NCBI GenBank assembly: GCA_031273405.1
Contig: JAISRW010000025.1
Coordinates: 1 to 18,988 of the forward strand
DNA: 18,988 nucleotides
From: Treponema sp.
GTDB lineage: Bacteria; Spirochaetota; Spirochaetia; Treponematales; Breznakiellaceae
Reading direction: 5' to 3'
Made by a program: the position numbers and the translations under genes. The notes under the pieces are model-generated. The model had not been told where the DNA came from and did not search any database. It was given only the letters and a program-made list of their open reading frames with translations. Positions 1 through 9,079 of this stretch are shown here, piece by piece. The stretch's first letter is position 1. Every line of letters starts with the position of its first letter.

Positions 1-12
1 GAAGGGGGAAAT

Positions 13-1398
13 ATGAAAAAACCCGGTCCGGCGGCGGCCTTTATCGTTCCGCTTCTCTTCTGTGGAAGCTGTGCCTTTATCGATCTGCGGCCCATAGGCT
101 ACGAATGTTATCCCCAGGCCGGGGCGGTTCTTTCCGCCGGGGATATTCCGGTACGTGTAAGCTTTGATACCGCGATGGATAGGCTTGAAACCCAAAAGGC
201 CTTTTCGGTTACCCATCCCGGAGGAAACGTAAAGGGCGATCTCCGCTGGTACGGGAATGAACTTTCCTTTGTTCCCTTTGAACCTTGGGAAAGGGGCGTA
301 CGTTATACCCTTACCGTGTCGGGGACGGTTTATGCGGAAGACGGGCGGGAACTGCGCCTTTCCGTTTATGTTCCGTTCTATGCTTTTTCGGCGGAAGGGG
401 GCCCCTATGTAGTTTCCTATACCCCTAAAGACGGCGCCTCGGTAAGCACCGGAGAGGGACTCCGCATTGTATTTTCCGAACCCATGGATCGGCAGAGCGC
501 CTCCGGCGCGCTTCAGCTCGACGGAGTTTCCGGACGGGATCTGGAGTGGCTTGAGGACGATACCGTGCTGGAATTGCGTCCAAAGGACCCCCTCCAACCC
601 TGGACGGTATACCGCTGGACCCTGGGGGTAAAGGCAAGGAGCCGTAGCGGGAGCTCCCTGGTAAAGGCCGCCGGGGGAAGCTTTGTTACCGATGCGGACA
701 GACTTTTGCCCGCCGTCATCGAGCTTTGTCCCCTCATCGAGACCTCCGCTTCGACGTGGCTGAAGACGGGACTGCCCCTGGAAAACGGCCTTGGACCGGG
801 AGAGGCCATCGGCGTGGTTTTTAACAAACCCATGGATCAATCGATTTTGAACTGCCTTAAGTTTGATCCGCCCCTTCCGGGCAGAACCGAACGCTGGGGC
901 AGTTCCGCCGTCGTATTCATCCCCGAAAATGATCCCGAACCCGAAAGGGTATATACCCTCGTTGTTTCAAAGGAAACTAAAGATACTTCGGGGCTTAAGC
1001 CGGAAAAAGAACTGCGTTTTACCTTTATCCCCGATATTCCCTACCTGACCCTGCTGTCCCGGGAGGAGGGAAAACTCTCCCTGCCCGAGGGGATACTCAA
1101 GATCACCCTCCGTTTTTCCCTCCCCTTTACCGCCAAGGCTAAGGAGGACGCGGTTTCCCTTCTGCGCTTTGAACCCTATTTTCCCGGAATACTAAAGCCC
1201 GTAAGCCTCCGTTCCGCCCGCTGGTGGTCGGAGGATCTTTTAGAACTGGATTTTGAGGGAATTGAAGGGGGGGCGGAAAATCACTATTACAGGCTATTCA
1301 TACCCGGAGGCAGGGGAGGGCTTTCCAACGGCAGGGCTTCGTATTTCAAGGAGGATCTTTCCTTTTATGTCACCATCAATGGAACTGAAAATGCGTAA
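13..1398 (+). CDS. Lipoprotein with tandem bacterial Ig-like (SbsA/Big_5-type) domains
   Basis: 461 residues. The N-terminus has two Lys followed by a hydrophobic stretch and Cys20 (LLFCGSC), a relaxed spirochaetal lipobox, so the mature protein is probably lipid-anchored in the envelope. The start is supported by a GGGGG Shine-Dalgarno run at 4-8, four bases before the ATG. The body contains about four repeats of a beta-sandwich module at roughly residues 27-120, 130-225, 235-345 and 355-450. The repeats are recognisable by 'VSFDTAMD', 'IVFSEPMD' and 'VVFNKPMD', each followed later by a 'Y.L.V' strand, which is the usual signature of SbsA-type Ig-like domains. The family is structural or binding rather than enzymatic. 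The stop overlaps the next lipoprotein gene by 8 bases, and two RND permeases follow, so a periplasmic or surface accessory role for that transporter is a reasonable inference. The domain class is fairly secure; the function is unknown. Confidence 0.85.
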   Translation: MKKPGPAAAFIVPLLFCGSCAFIDLRPIGYECYPQAGAVLSAGDIPVRVSFDTAMDRLETQKAFSVTHPGGNVKGDLRWYGNELSFVPFEPWERGVRYTLTVSGTVYAEDGRELRLSVYVPFYAFSAEGGPYVVSYTPKDGASVSTGEGLRIVFSEPMDRQSASGALQLDGVSGRDLEWLEDDTVLELRPKDPLQPWTVYRWTLGVKARSRSGSSLVKAAGGSFVTDADRLLPAVIELCPLIETSASTWLKTGLPLENGLGPGEAIGVVFNKPMDQSILNCLKFDPPLPGRTERWGSSAVVFIPENDPEPERVYTLVVSKETKDTSGLKPEKELRFTFIPDIPYLTLLSREEGKLSLPEGILKITLRFSLPFTAKAKEDAVSLLRFEPYFPGILKPVSLRSARWWSEDLLELDFEGIEGGAENHYYRLFIPGGRGGLSNGRASYFKEDLSFYVTINGTENA

Positions 1399-2869
1399 TC
1401 CATACCCCCTTTTGGCGGTCCTGTTCGTTTTGTCCTGCGATCTGCTAAGGACCGGGGCCTTTACCGTGATCGGCTGGAGTCCCGGACCGGACTATCACCA
1501 TGAAGACGGCGTTGAAGTATCCTTGGTCTTTTCCCTTGAACCTGACAGGGTCAGCGTGGAACGGTCCTTTTCACTGAGCAAAAACGGCTCGCCCCTTGCG
1601 GGTCTCTTTTTCTGGGAGGGATCGAAGTTGATCTTCAAGTCCCTGGAGCCGCTTGAAAAAAACGCCGATTATCTTATCTCGCTCGGAACCGGCGCCCAGG
1701 ATACAAGCGGCCTTTCCCTGGAACGGCAGTTCGAGGGGGCCTTTACCACCAGGCCCGAAGCTGTAAGGCCCCTGCTGCTCGAAAGCAGCCCCCACGACGG
1801 CGGAATACTTACGGAAGAACGGGAGGAACTAAGGCTGCTTTTTTCCGTACCTCTTGACCGCGCTTCCCTTGGGGCTTTTTCTTTCGTTCCCTCCGTTTCG
1901 GGGGTCTGGTCTACGGAGGATGGCGGATACCGGGCCGTTTTTACCCCCTCTGAATCCTGGATCGCCGGAAAGGAATACCGCCTTAACGCCGGAACGGCCC
2001 TTGCCTCCGTTGCGGGCCTCACTACGGGGAGGGAATATACGGTACATTTCAGCGCCGGAACCGACAGGGAACCCCCTGAGCTTCTTTCCGCCGGGGGAGT
2101 AAGTGCTGAGGGCCTTCCGGTTCTGATCCTGTCGGAGGCGGGGGTGAATTCGGGCTGGGAACGGAACTGGAAACTGGTTTTGAATTTTTCAGAGCCGGTG
2201 GATCTTGCCGGGACCTCCGGGGCTCTTGGCTGCGATCCTTCCCTGGGGCTTGTCCTCGTTACGCCCCCGGGATACGGGGAAAGGGCGGTGTTCAGGTTTT
2301 CGGAGACCCCTGTTTACGGGAGCAGTTTTGTACTGAGCCTTGGAAAGGGGGTGAAGGACAGGGCGGGAAACGAATCCACTTCGATCCGGAGTTGGAAGAT
2401 AATCCATGACGGGCCCAATTCAAAGCCGCCGGTTTTTGCCGGAATACGTATCCCCCTGGAACCGGGAAACTCCGGCGAAGCCCCAAGGACCTATTCCAGG
2501 ACGGCTCTGCTTGAGGATCTCCCTCTGTCCGAAACGTACTTTCCCTTTGACAAGGCCGTACCGGTCTGGGTGGAACTGTATTTTGAGACGGCCCCCCTTG
2601 CCGTCCCTTTAATGTTTTCCCTGATGGACCGCTTTACCATAAGCGCCACCAACAATGCCCTGGCCTTTTCTCCCAGGGAATTCCGTACAACAAATTTTAC
2701 CAGGGAAGAAGCGGCGGCAGGCTGGGAAACCCTTACCAGGGTTGAACTGAGGGGTATGCTTACCAACCGTCCCTATATGGGGGTGATTACCCTTGAAGCC
2801 GCTTCGGGCCTTGAGGACTCAAGCGGAAATATCAGCGCGGAGAGCTTCCGCGTACTTCTTGTAAAATGA
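1391..2869 (+). CDS. Second Ig-like-domain lipoprotein, coupled to the first
   Basis: 492 residues from the ATG at 1391. An open frame extends further upstream to 1253, but only the 1391 start gives a clean signal peptide (MRNPYPLLAVLFVLSC, lipobox VLSC, lipidated Cys16). It also places the start 8 bases inside the preceding gene, typical of translational coupling. An ATG at 1379 is possible but would add four residues before the signal. At least three Ig-like modules are visible (about residues 25-120, 125-225 and 250-340). They carry 'LVFSLEPD', 'LLFSVPLD' and 'LNFSEPVD', and 'KDRAGNES' / 'QDTSGL' turns typical of Big_5/SbsA domains. The C-terminal 140 residues also look beta-rich, ending near 'GLEDSSGN'. 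It is a diverged paralogue of the upstream protein. The gene ends in an ATGA overlap with the first RND permease, implying shared transcription and stoichiometry. No enzymatic motif is seen. Confidence 0.82.
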   Translation: MRNPYPLLAVLFVLSCDLLRTGAFTVIGWSPGPDYHHEDGVEVSLVFSLEPDRVSVERSFSLSKNGSPLAGLFFWEGSKLIFKSLEPLEKNADYLISLGTGAQDTSGLSLERQFEGAFTTRPEAVRPLLLESSPHDGGILTEEREELRLLFSVPLDRASLGAFSFVPSVSGVWSTEDGGYRAVFTPSESWIAGKEYRLNAGTALASVAGLTTGREYTVHFSAGTDREPPELLSAGGVSAEGLPVLILSEAGVNSGWERNWKLVLNFSEPVDLAGTSGALGCDPSLGLVLVTPPGYGERAVFRFSETPVYGSSFVLSLGKGVKDRAGNESTSIRSWKIIHDGPNSKPPVFAGIRIPLEPGNSGEAPRTYSRTALLEDLPLSETYFPFDKAVPVWVELYFETAPLAVPLMFSLMDRFTISATNNALAFSPREFRTTNFTREEAAAGWETLTRVELRGMLTNRPYMGVITLEAASGLEDSSGNISAESFRVLLVK

Positions 2870-5800
2870 AAGCATTGATAGATATCTGTATCAGGCGGCC
2901 CATATCACTTATCATGGCCCTCTCCGCCCTGTTAATCACGAGCTTTTACTCCCTCCGTTCCCTGCCGCTGCAGAAACTTCCTGAATTCATCCTTCCCCGG
3001 GTAACGGTGGAAACCCTCTATCCCGGCATGGGCGCCGAGGATATCAGGGCCGTCGTTACCATCCCCGTGGAGGACGCCCTCTCTTCGGTGAAGGGGCTGC
3101 AACGTGTGCGCAGCGTTGCCAGGGACGGGGCCTCCTTAACGATCCTGGATTTTAACTGGGGAACGGACAGCGGGGCGGCTTCGGTATTGGTAAGGGAGGC
3201 GATTGACGCGGTTTATCCGGGCCTCCCCGAAGGGGTAAGTAAGCCCGCCGTGGTTCCCGGCGGCAGCGATGAGGAACCCCAGGCGGTGGCGGCCGTTTCC
3301 TCCCCCCTGGGTTCCGCCTTTGCCCGGAATCTCGCCGAATATGAAATACTTCCCCGGCTTAGGCGTATCGGCGGCGTGGGGAAGGTGATCCTTGTAGGGG
3401 GGGAAAGGGAGGAACTGGAATTTGAGGCGGATCTTCCCCGGTCCGTTTCGAGAAAGCTTCCCCCGGCGTCGATAGCGGAACTGCTTGCATCGGAGACGGC
3501 GAATATTCCCGCAGGAAACGCCAGAGAGGGAAACCGTGAACTGGTGGTGGTAAGCGCGGGGAAACCAGCTTCTCCGGGGGAGCTGGCGGACCTTGTCTTT
3601 CCGTCGGAGAACGGCGGTTTCCGCCTTGGCGATTTGGGAAAGCTAAGTATGGGAAGGGCAAAATTAAAGAGCCTTTTTGTTTCCGCCGATCCCCGTCGGC
3701 GGGAAAGCGGAGAAAATTCAGCCTCCTTAAAAACGGCCCTGGAAATTTACCGCCGTCCTGGGGCGGATCCGGTGAGGCTTTCCCGTGAATTGAAAAAAAC
3801 CCTCTCCGGCGCGGCGGAGGATTTTTTTGAGGACGCGGAAATTACCCTTGTCTACGATGACGCTTCCGCCATTATGAGGGGATTAAAGAACCTTGTGATT
3901 TCCGCGGTTTTGGGAACCCTGGCGGTGGGGTTTGTACTTTTTTTCAGTCTCAGACGTCTCCGTTACAGCCTCTTGGCGGGCCTTTCCATTCCCCTCTCCG
4001 CCGCCGCTTCCTTCGCCGCCCTGGCCTTGGGGGGGCGATCCCTTAATACCGTAAGTTTTTCAGGGATCGCCTTAGGTATAGGCATGGTCTCCGATACGGC
4101 GGTGATCATCCTCGATTTATTGCACAGCTCCTTCGGCGACAGGCTTCCCCATCCGTCCGAACTGAGCCTCAGGGCGGCATCGGTGGCGTCTTCCAGTTTC
4201 GGCGGAACCTTGACCACCGCAGTGGTCTTTATACCCCTGTTTTTTCTTCCCGGCCCCCTGGGGGTACTCTACGGTGATCTTTCCCTTTCGCTGGTGGTTT
4301 CCATCACCGCGGGCTGGGCCTATGCCCAGTTTGCCCTGCCCAGCCTTTACCGGCTTTTTTGCCCCTTCCGGAGGGGAAAAAAACCGGAGAATCAAGCGGC
4401 GCATAATGCCGCGCCATGCGCTCGTAAACGCATGGCGCGTACAACCGGAATATTCGCGCATAAGCGCATTGCGTTTATACGCCTGCCTCCCCTTAACCTC
4501 CCGGCCCGTTACGGCGCCCTGCTCCGTTTTTGCCTGCGCCGTCCCCTGTTTATTTTCGGCATGGCCGCTTTTATGTGCGCCGGGGGACTGGCCTTTCTCC
4601 TGGGGAGGCCCGCGGTATTTGTCTCCCCCGGGGACACGGCGGAACTGGAACTGATCCTTAGCTTCCCTCCCGGTACGAAGCTTGAAAACATGGGAGCCGA
4701 GGCGGAAAAGCTGGCCGGGAAGATCGCCGCCCTTCCCCGTATAAGCGGGATCTTCGGACGGGCCGGAGCGGAAGATGATGATCTTGGAAAAAGAAGCGAT
4801 CCCGATTATCGGAAAGAATATTTCCATTTCCGCTGTTTGTTCGACGGATCTTCCGATCCCCGGGAAATTCTTGGGGAACTGCAAAAACTGATGGAAGGGG
4901 AAAAGGCCGGATATGAATGGCATGCGGGTTTCCCCCAGGATAAGACGGAAAAGCTCCTGGGCCTTTCATCACTTTTAACCTTGGTCCTCAAGGCAAAGGA
5001 CAGGGAAGAATTGAAGGAACGGCGCATACAGGCGGAAAAGGCCCTGGCCGCTTCGGAGTATGTTATGGGGCTCACCATACGTCCGTCGGGGCTGCGTCCG
5101 GAACTGAGGATCATTCCCAACCGGGAGGCTTCAGCGTATCTGGGTATCAGTACGGTGGAAACAGCCCGGGCGGTCTACGCAGCCGCCGAGGGCTATATTT
5201 CGGGGGAACTTGAGGTTGACGGGAAACCCCTGGAACTGCGGGTATCGGCGGATCTGGACGGCGGGCTTGAGCATATGCCTGTCGTACAAGCAGAAACGGG
5301 CCCTGTGTTTTTGGGGAGCCTTGCCCGTATAGAACGGCGTGAAAGTGAAGCGGTACTGATACGGATTGACCGGAGCGACGCGGTATACCTTGACGCGGAA
5401 CCCAAGCCGGGAAAGAGGACGGAACTTGCGGGACAGCTTCAGGAACTCTGCGGATCCGTGCCGGGCTTAAGCCGTTCCGGCGAATCGGCCTTTGCCCAGT
5501 ACCGTTCGTATTTAACCCTTACCGCCCTTTTGGTACTGCTGCTTCTCTATCTTGCCATGGGCGCTGAATTTGAATCTTTTATACTGCCCCTTATCCTCAT
5601 GCTTGCCATCCCCTTTTCCCTTGCCGGATCGGGACCGGCCCTGTTTATAAGCGGGACCGGTTTGGATTCATCTTCCGTATTGGGGCTGTTGGTCCTCTTC
5701 GGGATCGCAGTAAACAACGGCATGATAATCTATGAACGGGGGATGGAAAAAATAAGCTCCGGCCTTGCTCCCGCCCCCGCCGTATACGGCGCCGTCAGAG

Positions 5801-5994
5801 AACGCTGCCGTTCCGTGCTGATCACCGCCTTGACCACGATCTGCGCCCTCTTTCCCCTGACCCTGTCCCGGGGCGGCCAGCGTTCCATGGCCGCCGCCAT
5901 GCTGGGCGGTATTGCCGCATCGGTATTGCTCAGCCTCTTTGCCCTGCCTCCGGTTTTCCTCCGCTTTTTTATGGGGAAAGAGGGGAAACGGTGA
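2866..5994 (+). CDS. RND-superfamily permease (AcrB/HAE-like), first of a tandem pair
   Basis: 1042 residues, the usual length for AcrB-type inner-membrane RND pumps. The N-terminus 'IRRPISLIMAL' and 'YPGMGAEDI...IPVEDAL' are family hallmarks. The layout is TM1 (about 11-30), periplasmic porter domain (45-330), TM2-6 (338-500), cytoplasmic linker (500-550), TM7 (558-580), second porter domain (590-870) and TM8-12 (878-1036). In TM4 the AcrB Asp407/Asp408 pair aligns with Asp410 and Thr411. In TM10 the AcrB Lys940 position is Asn950, in 'GIAVNNG', a variant I also associate with other RND subfamilies. Proton-driven export is therefore plausible but uses a non-AcrB relay. The substrate is unknown (drug, lipid or envelope component). 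The start is an ATGA overlap with the upstream lipoprotein gene, and the end is a GTGA overlap with the second permease. The central linker is about 30 residues longer than in AcrB and is encoded by a palindrome-rich segment, listed separately. Confidence 0.93.
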   Translation: MKALIDICIRRPISLIMALSALLITSFYSLRSLPLQKLPEFILPRVTVETLYPGMGAEDIRAVVTIPVEDALSSVKGLQRVRSVARDGASLTILDFNWGTDSGAASVLVREAIDAVYPGLPEGVSKPAVVPGGSDEEPQAVAAVSSPLGSAFARNLAEYEILPRLRRIGGVGKVILVGGEREELEFEADLPRSVSRKLPPASIAELLASETANIPAGNAREGNRELVVVSAGKPASPGELADLVFPSENGGFRLGDLGKLSMGRAKLKSLFVSADPRRRESGENSASLKTALEIYRRPGADPVRLSRELKKTLSGAAEDFFEDAEITLVYDDASAIMRGLKNLVISAVLGTLAVGFVLFFSLRRLRYSLLAGLSIPLSAAASFAALALGGRSLNTVSFSGIALGIGMVSDTAVIILDLLHSSFGDRLPHPSELSLRAASVASSSFGGTLTTAVVFIPLFFLPGPLGVLYGDLSLSLVVSITAGWAYAQFALPSLYRLFCPFRRGKKPENQAAHNAAPCARKRMARTTGIFAHKRIAFIRLPPLNLPARYGALLRFCLRRPLFIFGMAAFMCAGGLAFLLGRPAVFVSPGDTAELELILSFPPGTKLENMGAEAEKLAGKIAALPRISGIFGRAGAEDDDLGKRSDPDYRKEYFHFRCLFDGSSDPREILGELQKLMEGEKAGYEWHAGFPQDKTEKLLGLSSLLTLVLKAKDREELKERRIQAEKALAASEYVMGLTIRPSGLRPELRIIPNREASAYLGISTVETARAVYAAAEGYISGELEVDGKPLELRVSADLDGGLEHMPVVQAETGPVFLGSLARIERRESEAVLIRIDRSDAVYLDAEPKPGKRTELAGQLQELCGSVPGLSRSGESAFAQYRSYLTLTALLVLLLLYLAMGAEFESFILPLILMLAIPFSLAGSGPALFISGTGLDSSSVLGLLVLFGIAVNNGMIIYERGMEKISSGLAPAPAVYGAVRERCRSVLITALTTICALFPLTLSRGGQRSMAAAMLGGIAASVLLSLFALPPVFLRFFMGKEGKR
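4396..4482. repeat. Palindrome-rich in-frame segment inside the first RND gene
   Basis: Three inverted repeats lie back to back. The first is GCGGC (4396-4400) with GCCGC (4408-4412). The second is a perfect 11-bp pair, CGCGCCATGCG (4410-4420) with CGCATGGCGCG (4429-4439), around an 8-base loop. The third is GCGCATAA (4456-4463) with TTATACGC (4475-4482), 7 of 8 paired. The word GCGCATAA also occurs as a direct repeat at 4399-4406. The segment encodes the Arg/Ala-rich cytoplasmic linker between TM6 and TM7 (about residues 509-540), where AcrB has a much shorter connection, so an insertion of roughly 90 bases would explain both the length and the odd composition. It looks like a palindromic element tolerated in frame; whether it recurs in the genome cannot be seen here. 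Confidence 0.7.
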
Positions 5995-8900
5995 ACAGGG
6001 ATTGGTTTACCCGGTATAAGTCGTCCCTGTGTTTGATACTGGGACTCCTTGCGTTCTCTTTCTATATACTTATTGCCGGGGATGTAAAGGACCGGAAAAA
6101 GAACGAGGCCTTTTCGATCATCCAGCGGCACTACGGAGTTGACGCGTCCGAAATGGAACGGACCGCCGTGATTCCCCTGGAAGACGCTCTTACACGGATC
6201 AACGGGGTTAAAAAGATACGGAGCAACTGCGAGAACGGAGCGGTCCGGGTCTTTGTCTATTTTGAGGGGAATGATTCGGGCCGCTACGAGGCGGTTAGGG
6301 AGGCCGCTCAGGCCGTGTATGAATCACTGCCCCCTTCCGCGCAAAGGCCTGAAATCCTCTCCTCCGATGATACCCGCATCCCCCTGTGGACCGCCGCGGT
6401 TTCCGCTAAGGGTAACGCGCCCCTGGGGAGGCTTCTTGAGCGGACTGTCAAGCCCGCCCTGGAGGGGCTTGAGGGCGCCGGGGAGGTGGAGATTTCCGGG
6501 ACGGGACTCAATGAGATAGTAATCACCGTTAAATCCGAGGAACTTGCCGCCCGGGGCATAGATCCCGCTTATATAGGCGCCGTACTTGGAGAAAACGATC
6601 TTGTGGTCCCCGCGGGTACGCTTGATTCGGGGGATAGGGAACTTACCGTTACTGCCGACGGCCGTTATGGGGACCTTCGGAGTTTGCGAAACGCCCTTAT
6701 CCCCGTCGAGGTTCCGGTGGAAGGGGGGAGGACAAGAAATTTCGTAATGCTGAAAGACCTTGCCGAAATCACCGAGCGTGAAAGGGAAGGGGAAATCCGT
6801 TCACGACTGAACGGGAAAAAGACCGCGGTGATTGCCCTCATGGGCGGACCAGGGGCAGACGCGGGGATTTTGTCCCGGCGGATAAAAAAGGAGTTAGAAC
6901 GTTTTGCCTTCCTGCCCCTGGAATTTACCGTACTTTCCGATCGGGGTGAGGAAGAACGGACGGCCTACCGTTCCGTGTTGGCCGCCGCCCTTCAAGGTTC
7001 CGCCGCGGTGGCCCTGATGACCCTGCTTCTGACAAGGAATGCCGGCGGGTTCTCCTCCGTCTCCCTGGTCTGCGCCCTGACTGTTCCTGCGGCGCTGCTT
7101 TTCTCGGCGGTCCTGCTGACCCTTATGGGGGTCAGGCTTGAAAAATTTGCCCTGGCGGGCTTGTCCGCCGGGACCGGCGCTGCGGTGGACGCGGCCATAC
7201 TGGGCGCCGAGTATTTCCGCCGCTGCATTACGGTTCAGGATGGCCGTAAAGCTTTTTTATCCCTCCGTTTCCCCCTGATTTCCGGCTCCCTTACGACCAT
7301 CATCGCCCTGTTTCCGCTGACCTTGAACAATGCGGGAGGGCAGATAACCCAGCTTGTCCCGGCCATAGGATCGGTGAACTTTGTATCCATGGTCCTCGCC
7401 CTGACCCTGCTCCCCCCTCTCTTCCTTTGGGGTAAGCCGGAAAACGCCGTCGGCGCGGTGGAAAAAAAACGGATGCCGCGTATCGTAAATGCGGCGCCCC
7501 CGTGTACCCGCATTGACGATCTGTTGAAGATCCCGGCCCTCAGGCTCGGCCCTTTCCTCGGACCGTCGAGATTTTTCCGGCCCCTCAGGAGGTTCTTGGC
7601 CTGGGGGATACATTTTTGCTCCACAAGACCCTTGACGGTTTTGGCCGGCTGGACCTTACTTACCCTGGCAGGAGCGGCGGCCCTTTATACCGGAGGGGCC
7701 GATACGGGGCAGCAGGAATCGGAAGACTCGGTCTATGCGGCGCTTGAATTTGAGGGGGGGCTTCATGTTGAAGAAAGCGACAGGCTCTTGGCCGCTTATG
7801 CCGAAACCCTCTCTTCCGTTGAGGGGATTGTTAACATACAGACCGGCGCAAGGACCGGGTCCGGTTCGGCACTGGTAACTTTTGACAGGACCCGGTTGAA
7901 AGCAGGGGAAGTCCGCGCTTTGATGCGCGGTATTTCCATACCGGGGGCCTTTGTGTATATAGGTGAATCCTCCGCCGGGGAACGGAACTGGGAGATAAAA
8001 ATTTCAGGCGACGACGGGACACTCTGTCGGGAGCTTGCCTCCGCCGCAGCGCGTATCTGTGGAAAACTTTCTCTGGTTAAAGAGACGGTGCTGTGCTTCA
8101 AAGAGGGGAGCCCCCGGCTCAGTCTGAAGCCGGATCGTTCCAGGCTTGCCGTAGCGGGACTTTCCTTTTCCCGCCTTGGGAGCGCGGCCAGGCAGGACAT
8201 ACACGGCCCTGTGGCCTATAAGCGGCTTAACCAAAGCGGGGAAACGGATGTACGTATCAGGGGAGGGGGCCTTTCCCGGTCCGGGGATGAGATAAAAAAC
8301 ATTTTGATAAGCGGAAAATCGGGCCCCCTGCGGCTCGGCGCCCTGGTTGACGAAAGCAGGGGAATTGAGCCCGCTTCTATACAGCGGGAGGACCGGCGAA
8401 GAACCGCTTCTATTGCCCTGCGTACCACCGCCATGGATCCCCGCAGGGCCCGTGATGAAATTATGCCGGCCCTTGGGGAACTTTCTCTTCCACCGGGGTA
8501 CAGTATTGAATTTGACCGGGAGGCCCTTAAGGCGGCGGAGGCGGTGAGTTACCAGGGCTTTCTTTTTTTACTGGCCCTGCTTTTCTGTTATATGGTACTT
8601 GCCGCCGCGAGAGAATCATTGATCCTGCCCCTGGCCATCTTGGCCGTGGTTCCCCCGTCATTGGCGCTTCCGGCCCTCTGCCTGGCCGCCGCTGGGGGTG
8701 GGTTGAACGCGGAAAGCGCCGCGGCCTTTGTGGCCGTTTCGGGGATGGCGGTGAACGCGGCGGTCCTCAGCGCCGACGCCCTGGCCGAAAAGGCACTGCC
8801 CGGGACTGTCCTGCGGGGACACCGGCTTTATCTGTCCCTGCGCAAAAGGCTTCCGGTCCTGGCGGCCACAACGTCCACCACCATAGCGGGGGCCGCGCCT

Positions 8901-9059
8901 TTCCTGCTGTTGCGGAACGGCGCCGCGGCCGCCGTCAGGTCCCTTGCCCTGGTCGGCGCCCTTGGCGTGGCCGTTTCCGCCCTCTGTTCGATAACCCTGA
9001 TTCCCGCCCTGGCCGCCCTGATACCGGGTCTGCTAAAGAAGTCCAATGAACCTCTTTAA
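5991..9059 (+). CDS. Divergent RND-superfamily permease, second of the tandem pair
   Basis: 1022 residues from a GTG start that overlaps the previous stop (GTGA). A good AGAGGGG ribosome site at 5979-5985 lies five bases upstream. The RND fold is recognisable from 'IPLEDALTRINGVKKIRS', two large periplasmic portions, and membrane blocks at about 326-480 and 853-1018. It is more diverged than its neighbour. The first helix is preceded by only about ten residues and lacks the usual 'RRPV' entry motif. TM4 reads 'GAAVDAAILGAEY', so Asp400 matches AcrB Asp407 while Asp408 is Ala. TM10 reads 'GMAVNAAVL', so Asn922 replaces the relay Lys and Ala the next Asn. Immediate translational coupling to the first permease suggests a heteromeric pump, as known for MdtB-MdtC, in which the two subunits contribute unequally to proton transfer. 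The TM6-TM7 linker (about 484-535) is again enlarged and carries a palindrome. The substrate is unknown. Confidence 0.88.
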   Translation: MNRDWFTRYKSSLCLILGLLAFSFYILIAGDVKDRKKNEAFSIIQRHYGVDASEMERTAVIPLEDALTRINGVKKIRSNCENGAVRVFVYFEGNDSGRYEAVREAAQAVYESLPPSAQRPEILSSDDTRIPLWTAAVSAKGNAPLGRLLERTVKPALEGLEGAGEVEISGTGLNEIVITVKSEELAARGIDPAYIGAVLGENDLVVPAGTLDSGDRELTVTADGRYGDLRSLRNALIPVEVPVEGGRTRNFVMLKDLAEITEREREGEIRSRLNGKKTAVIALMGGPGADAGILSRRIKKELERFAFLPLEFTVLSDRGEEERTAYRSVLAAALQGSAAVALMTLLLTRNAGGFSSVSLVCALTVPAALLFSAVLLTLMGVRLEKFALAGLSAGTGAAVDAAILGAEYFRRCITVQDGRKAFLSLRFPLISGSLTTIIALFPLTLNNAGGQITQLVPAIGSVNFVSMVLALTLLPPLFLWGKPENAVGAVEKKRMPRIVNAAPPCTRIDDLLKIPALRLGPFLGPSRFFRPLRRFLAWGIHFCSTRPLTVLAGWTLLTLAGAAALYTGGADTGQQESEDSVYAALEFEGGLHVEESDRLLAAYAETLSSVEGIVNIQTGARTGSGSALVTFDRTRLKAGEVRALMRGISIPGAFVYIGESSAGERNWEIKISGDDGTLCRELASAAARICGKLSLVKETVLCFKEGSPRLSLKPDRSRLAVAGLSFSRLGSAARQDIHGPVAYKRLNQSGETDVRIRGGGLSRSGDEIKNILISGKSGPLRLGALVDESRGIEPASIQREDRRRTASIALRTTAMDPRRARDEIMPALGELSLPPGYSIEFDREALKAAEAVSYQGFLFLLALLFCYMVLAAARESLILPLAILAVVPPSLALPALCLAAAGGGLNAESAAAFVAVSGMAVNAAVLSADALAEKALPGTVLRGHRLYLSLRKRLPVLAATTSTTIAGAAPFLLLRNGAAAAVRSLALVGALGVAVSALCSITLIPALAALIPGLLKKSNEPL
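7473..7495. repeat. Short palindrome in the second RND gene, related to the one in the first
   Basis: GCCGC at 7475-7479 pairs with GCGGC at 7491-7495 around an 11-base loop. The segment begins ATGCCGCG (7473-7480) and its loop contains TCGTAAA (7483-7489). Both words occur in the same order in the first permease gene (4406-4413 and 4422-4428), where 8 bases separate them instead of 2. It falls in the equivalent TM6-TM7 linker but is read in a different frame (ATG CCG CGT here, AAT GCC GCG there), so the similarity is at DNA rather than protein level. Likely a shorter or decayed copy of the same element. Confidence 0.5.
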
Positions 9060-9079
9060 CGGGGATTGAAAAATTTCCC

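Noticed and set aside
1253..1390. Upstream extension of the second lipoprotein gene
   Set aside because: It would place 46 extra residues before a perfect signal peptide and lipobox and overlap the first gene by over 140 bases. The 1391 start explains the sequence better.
4117..4923. A 268-residue open frame on the - strand across the first RND gene
   Set aside because: It lies opposite conserved RND membrane and porter sequence. The translation is low in recognisable secondary structure and has no start signal.
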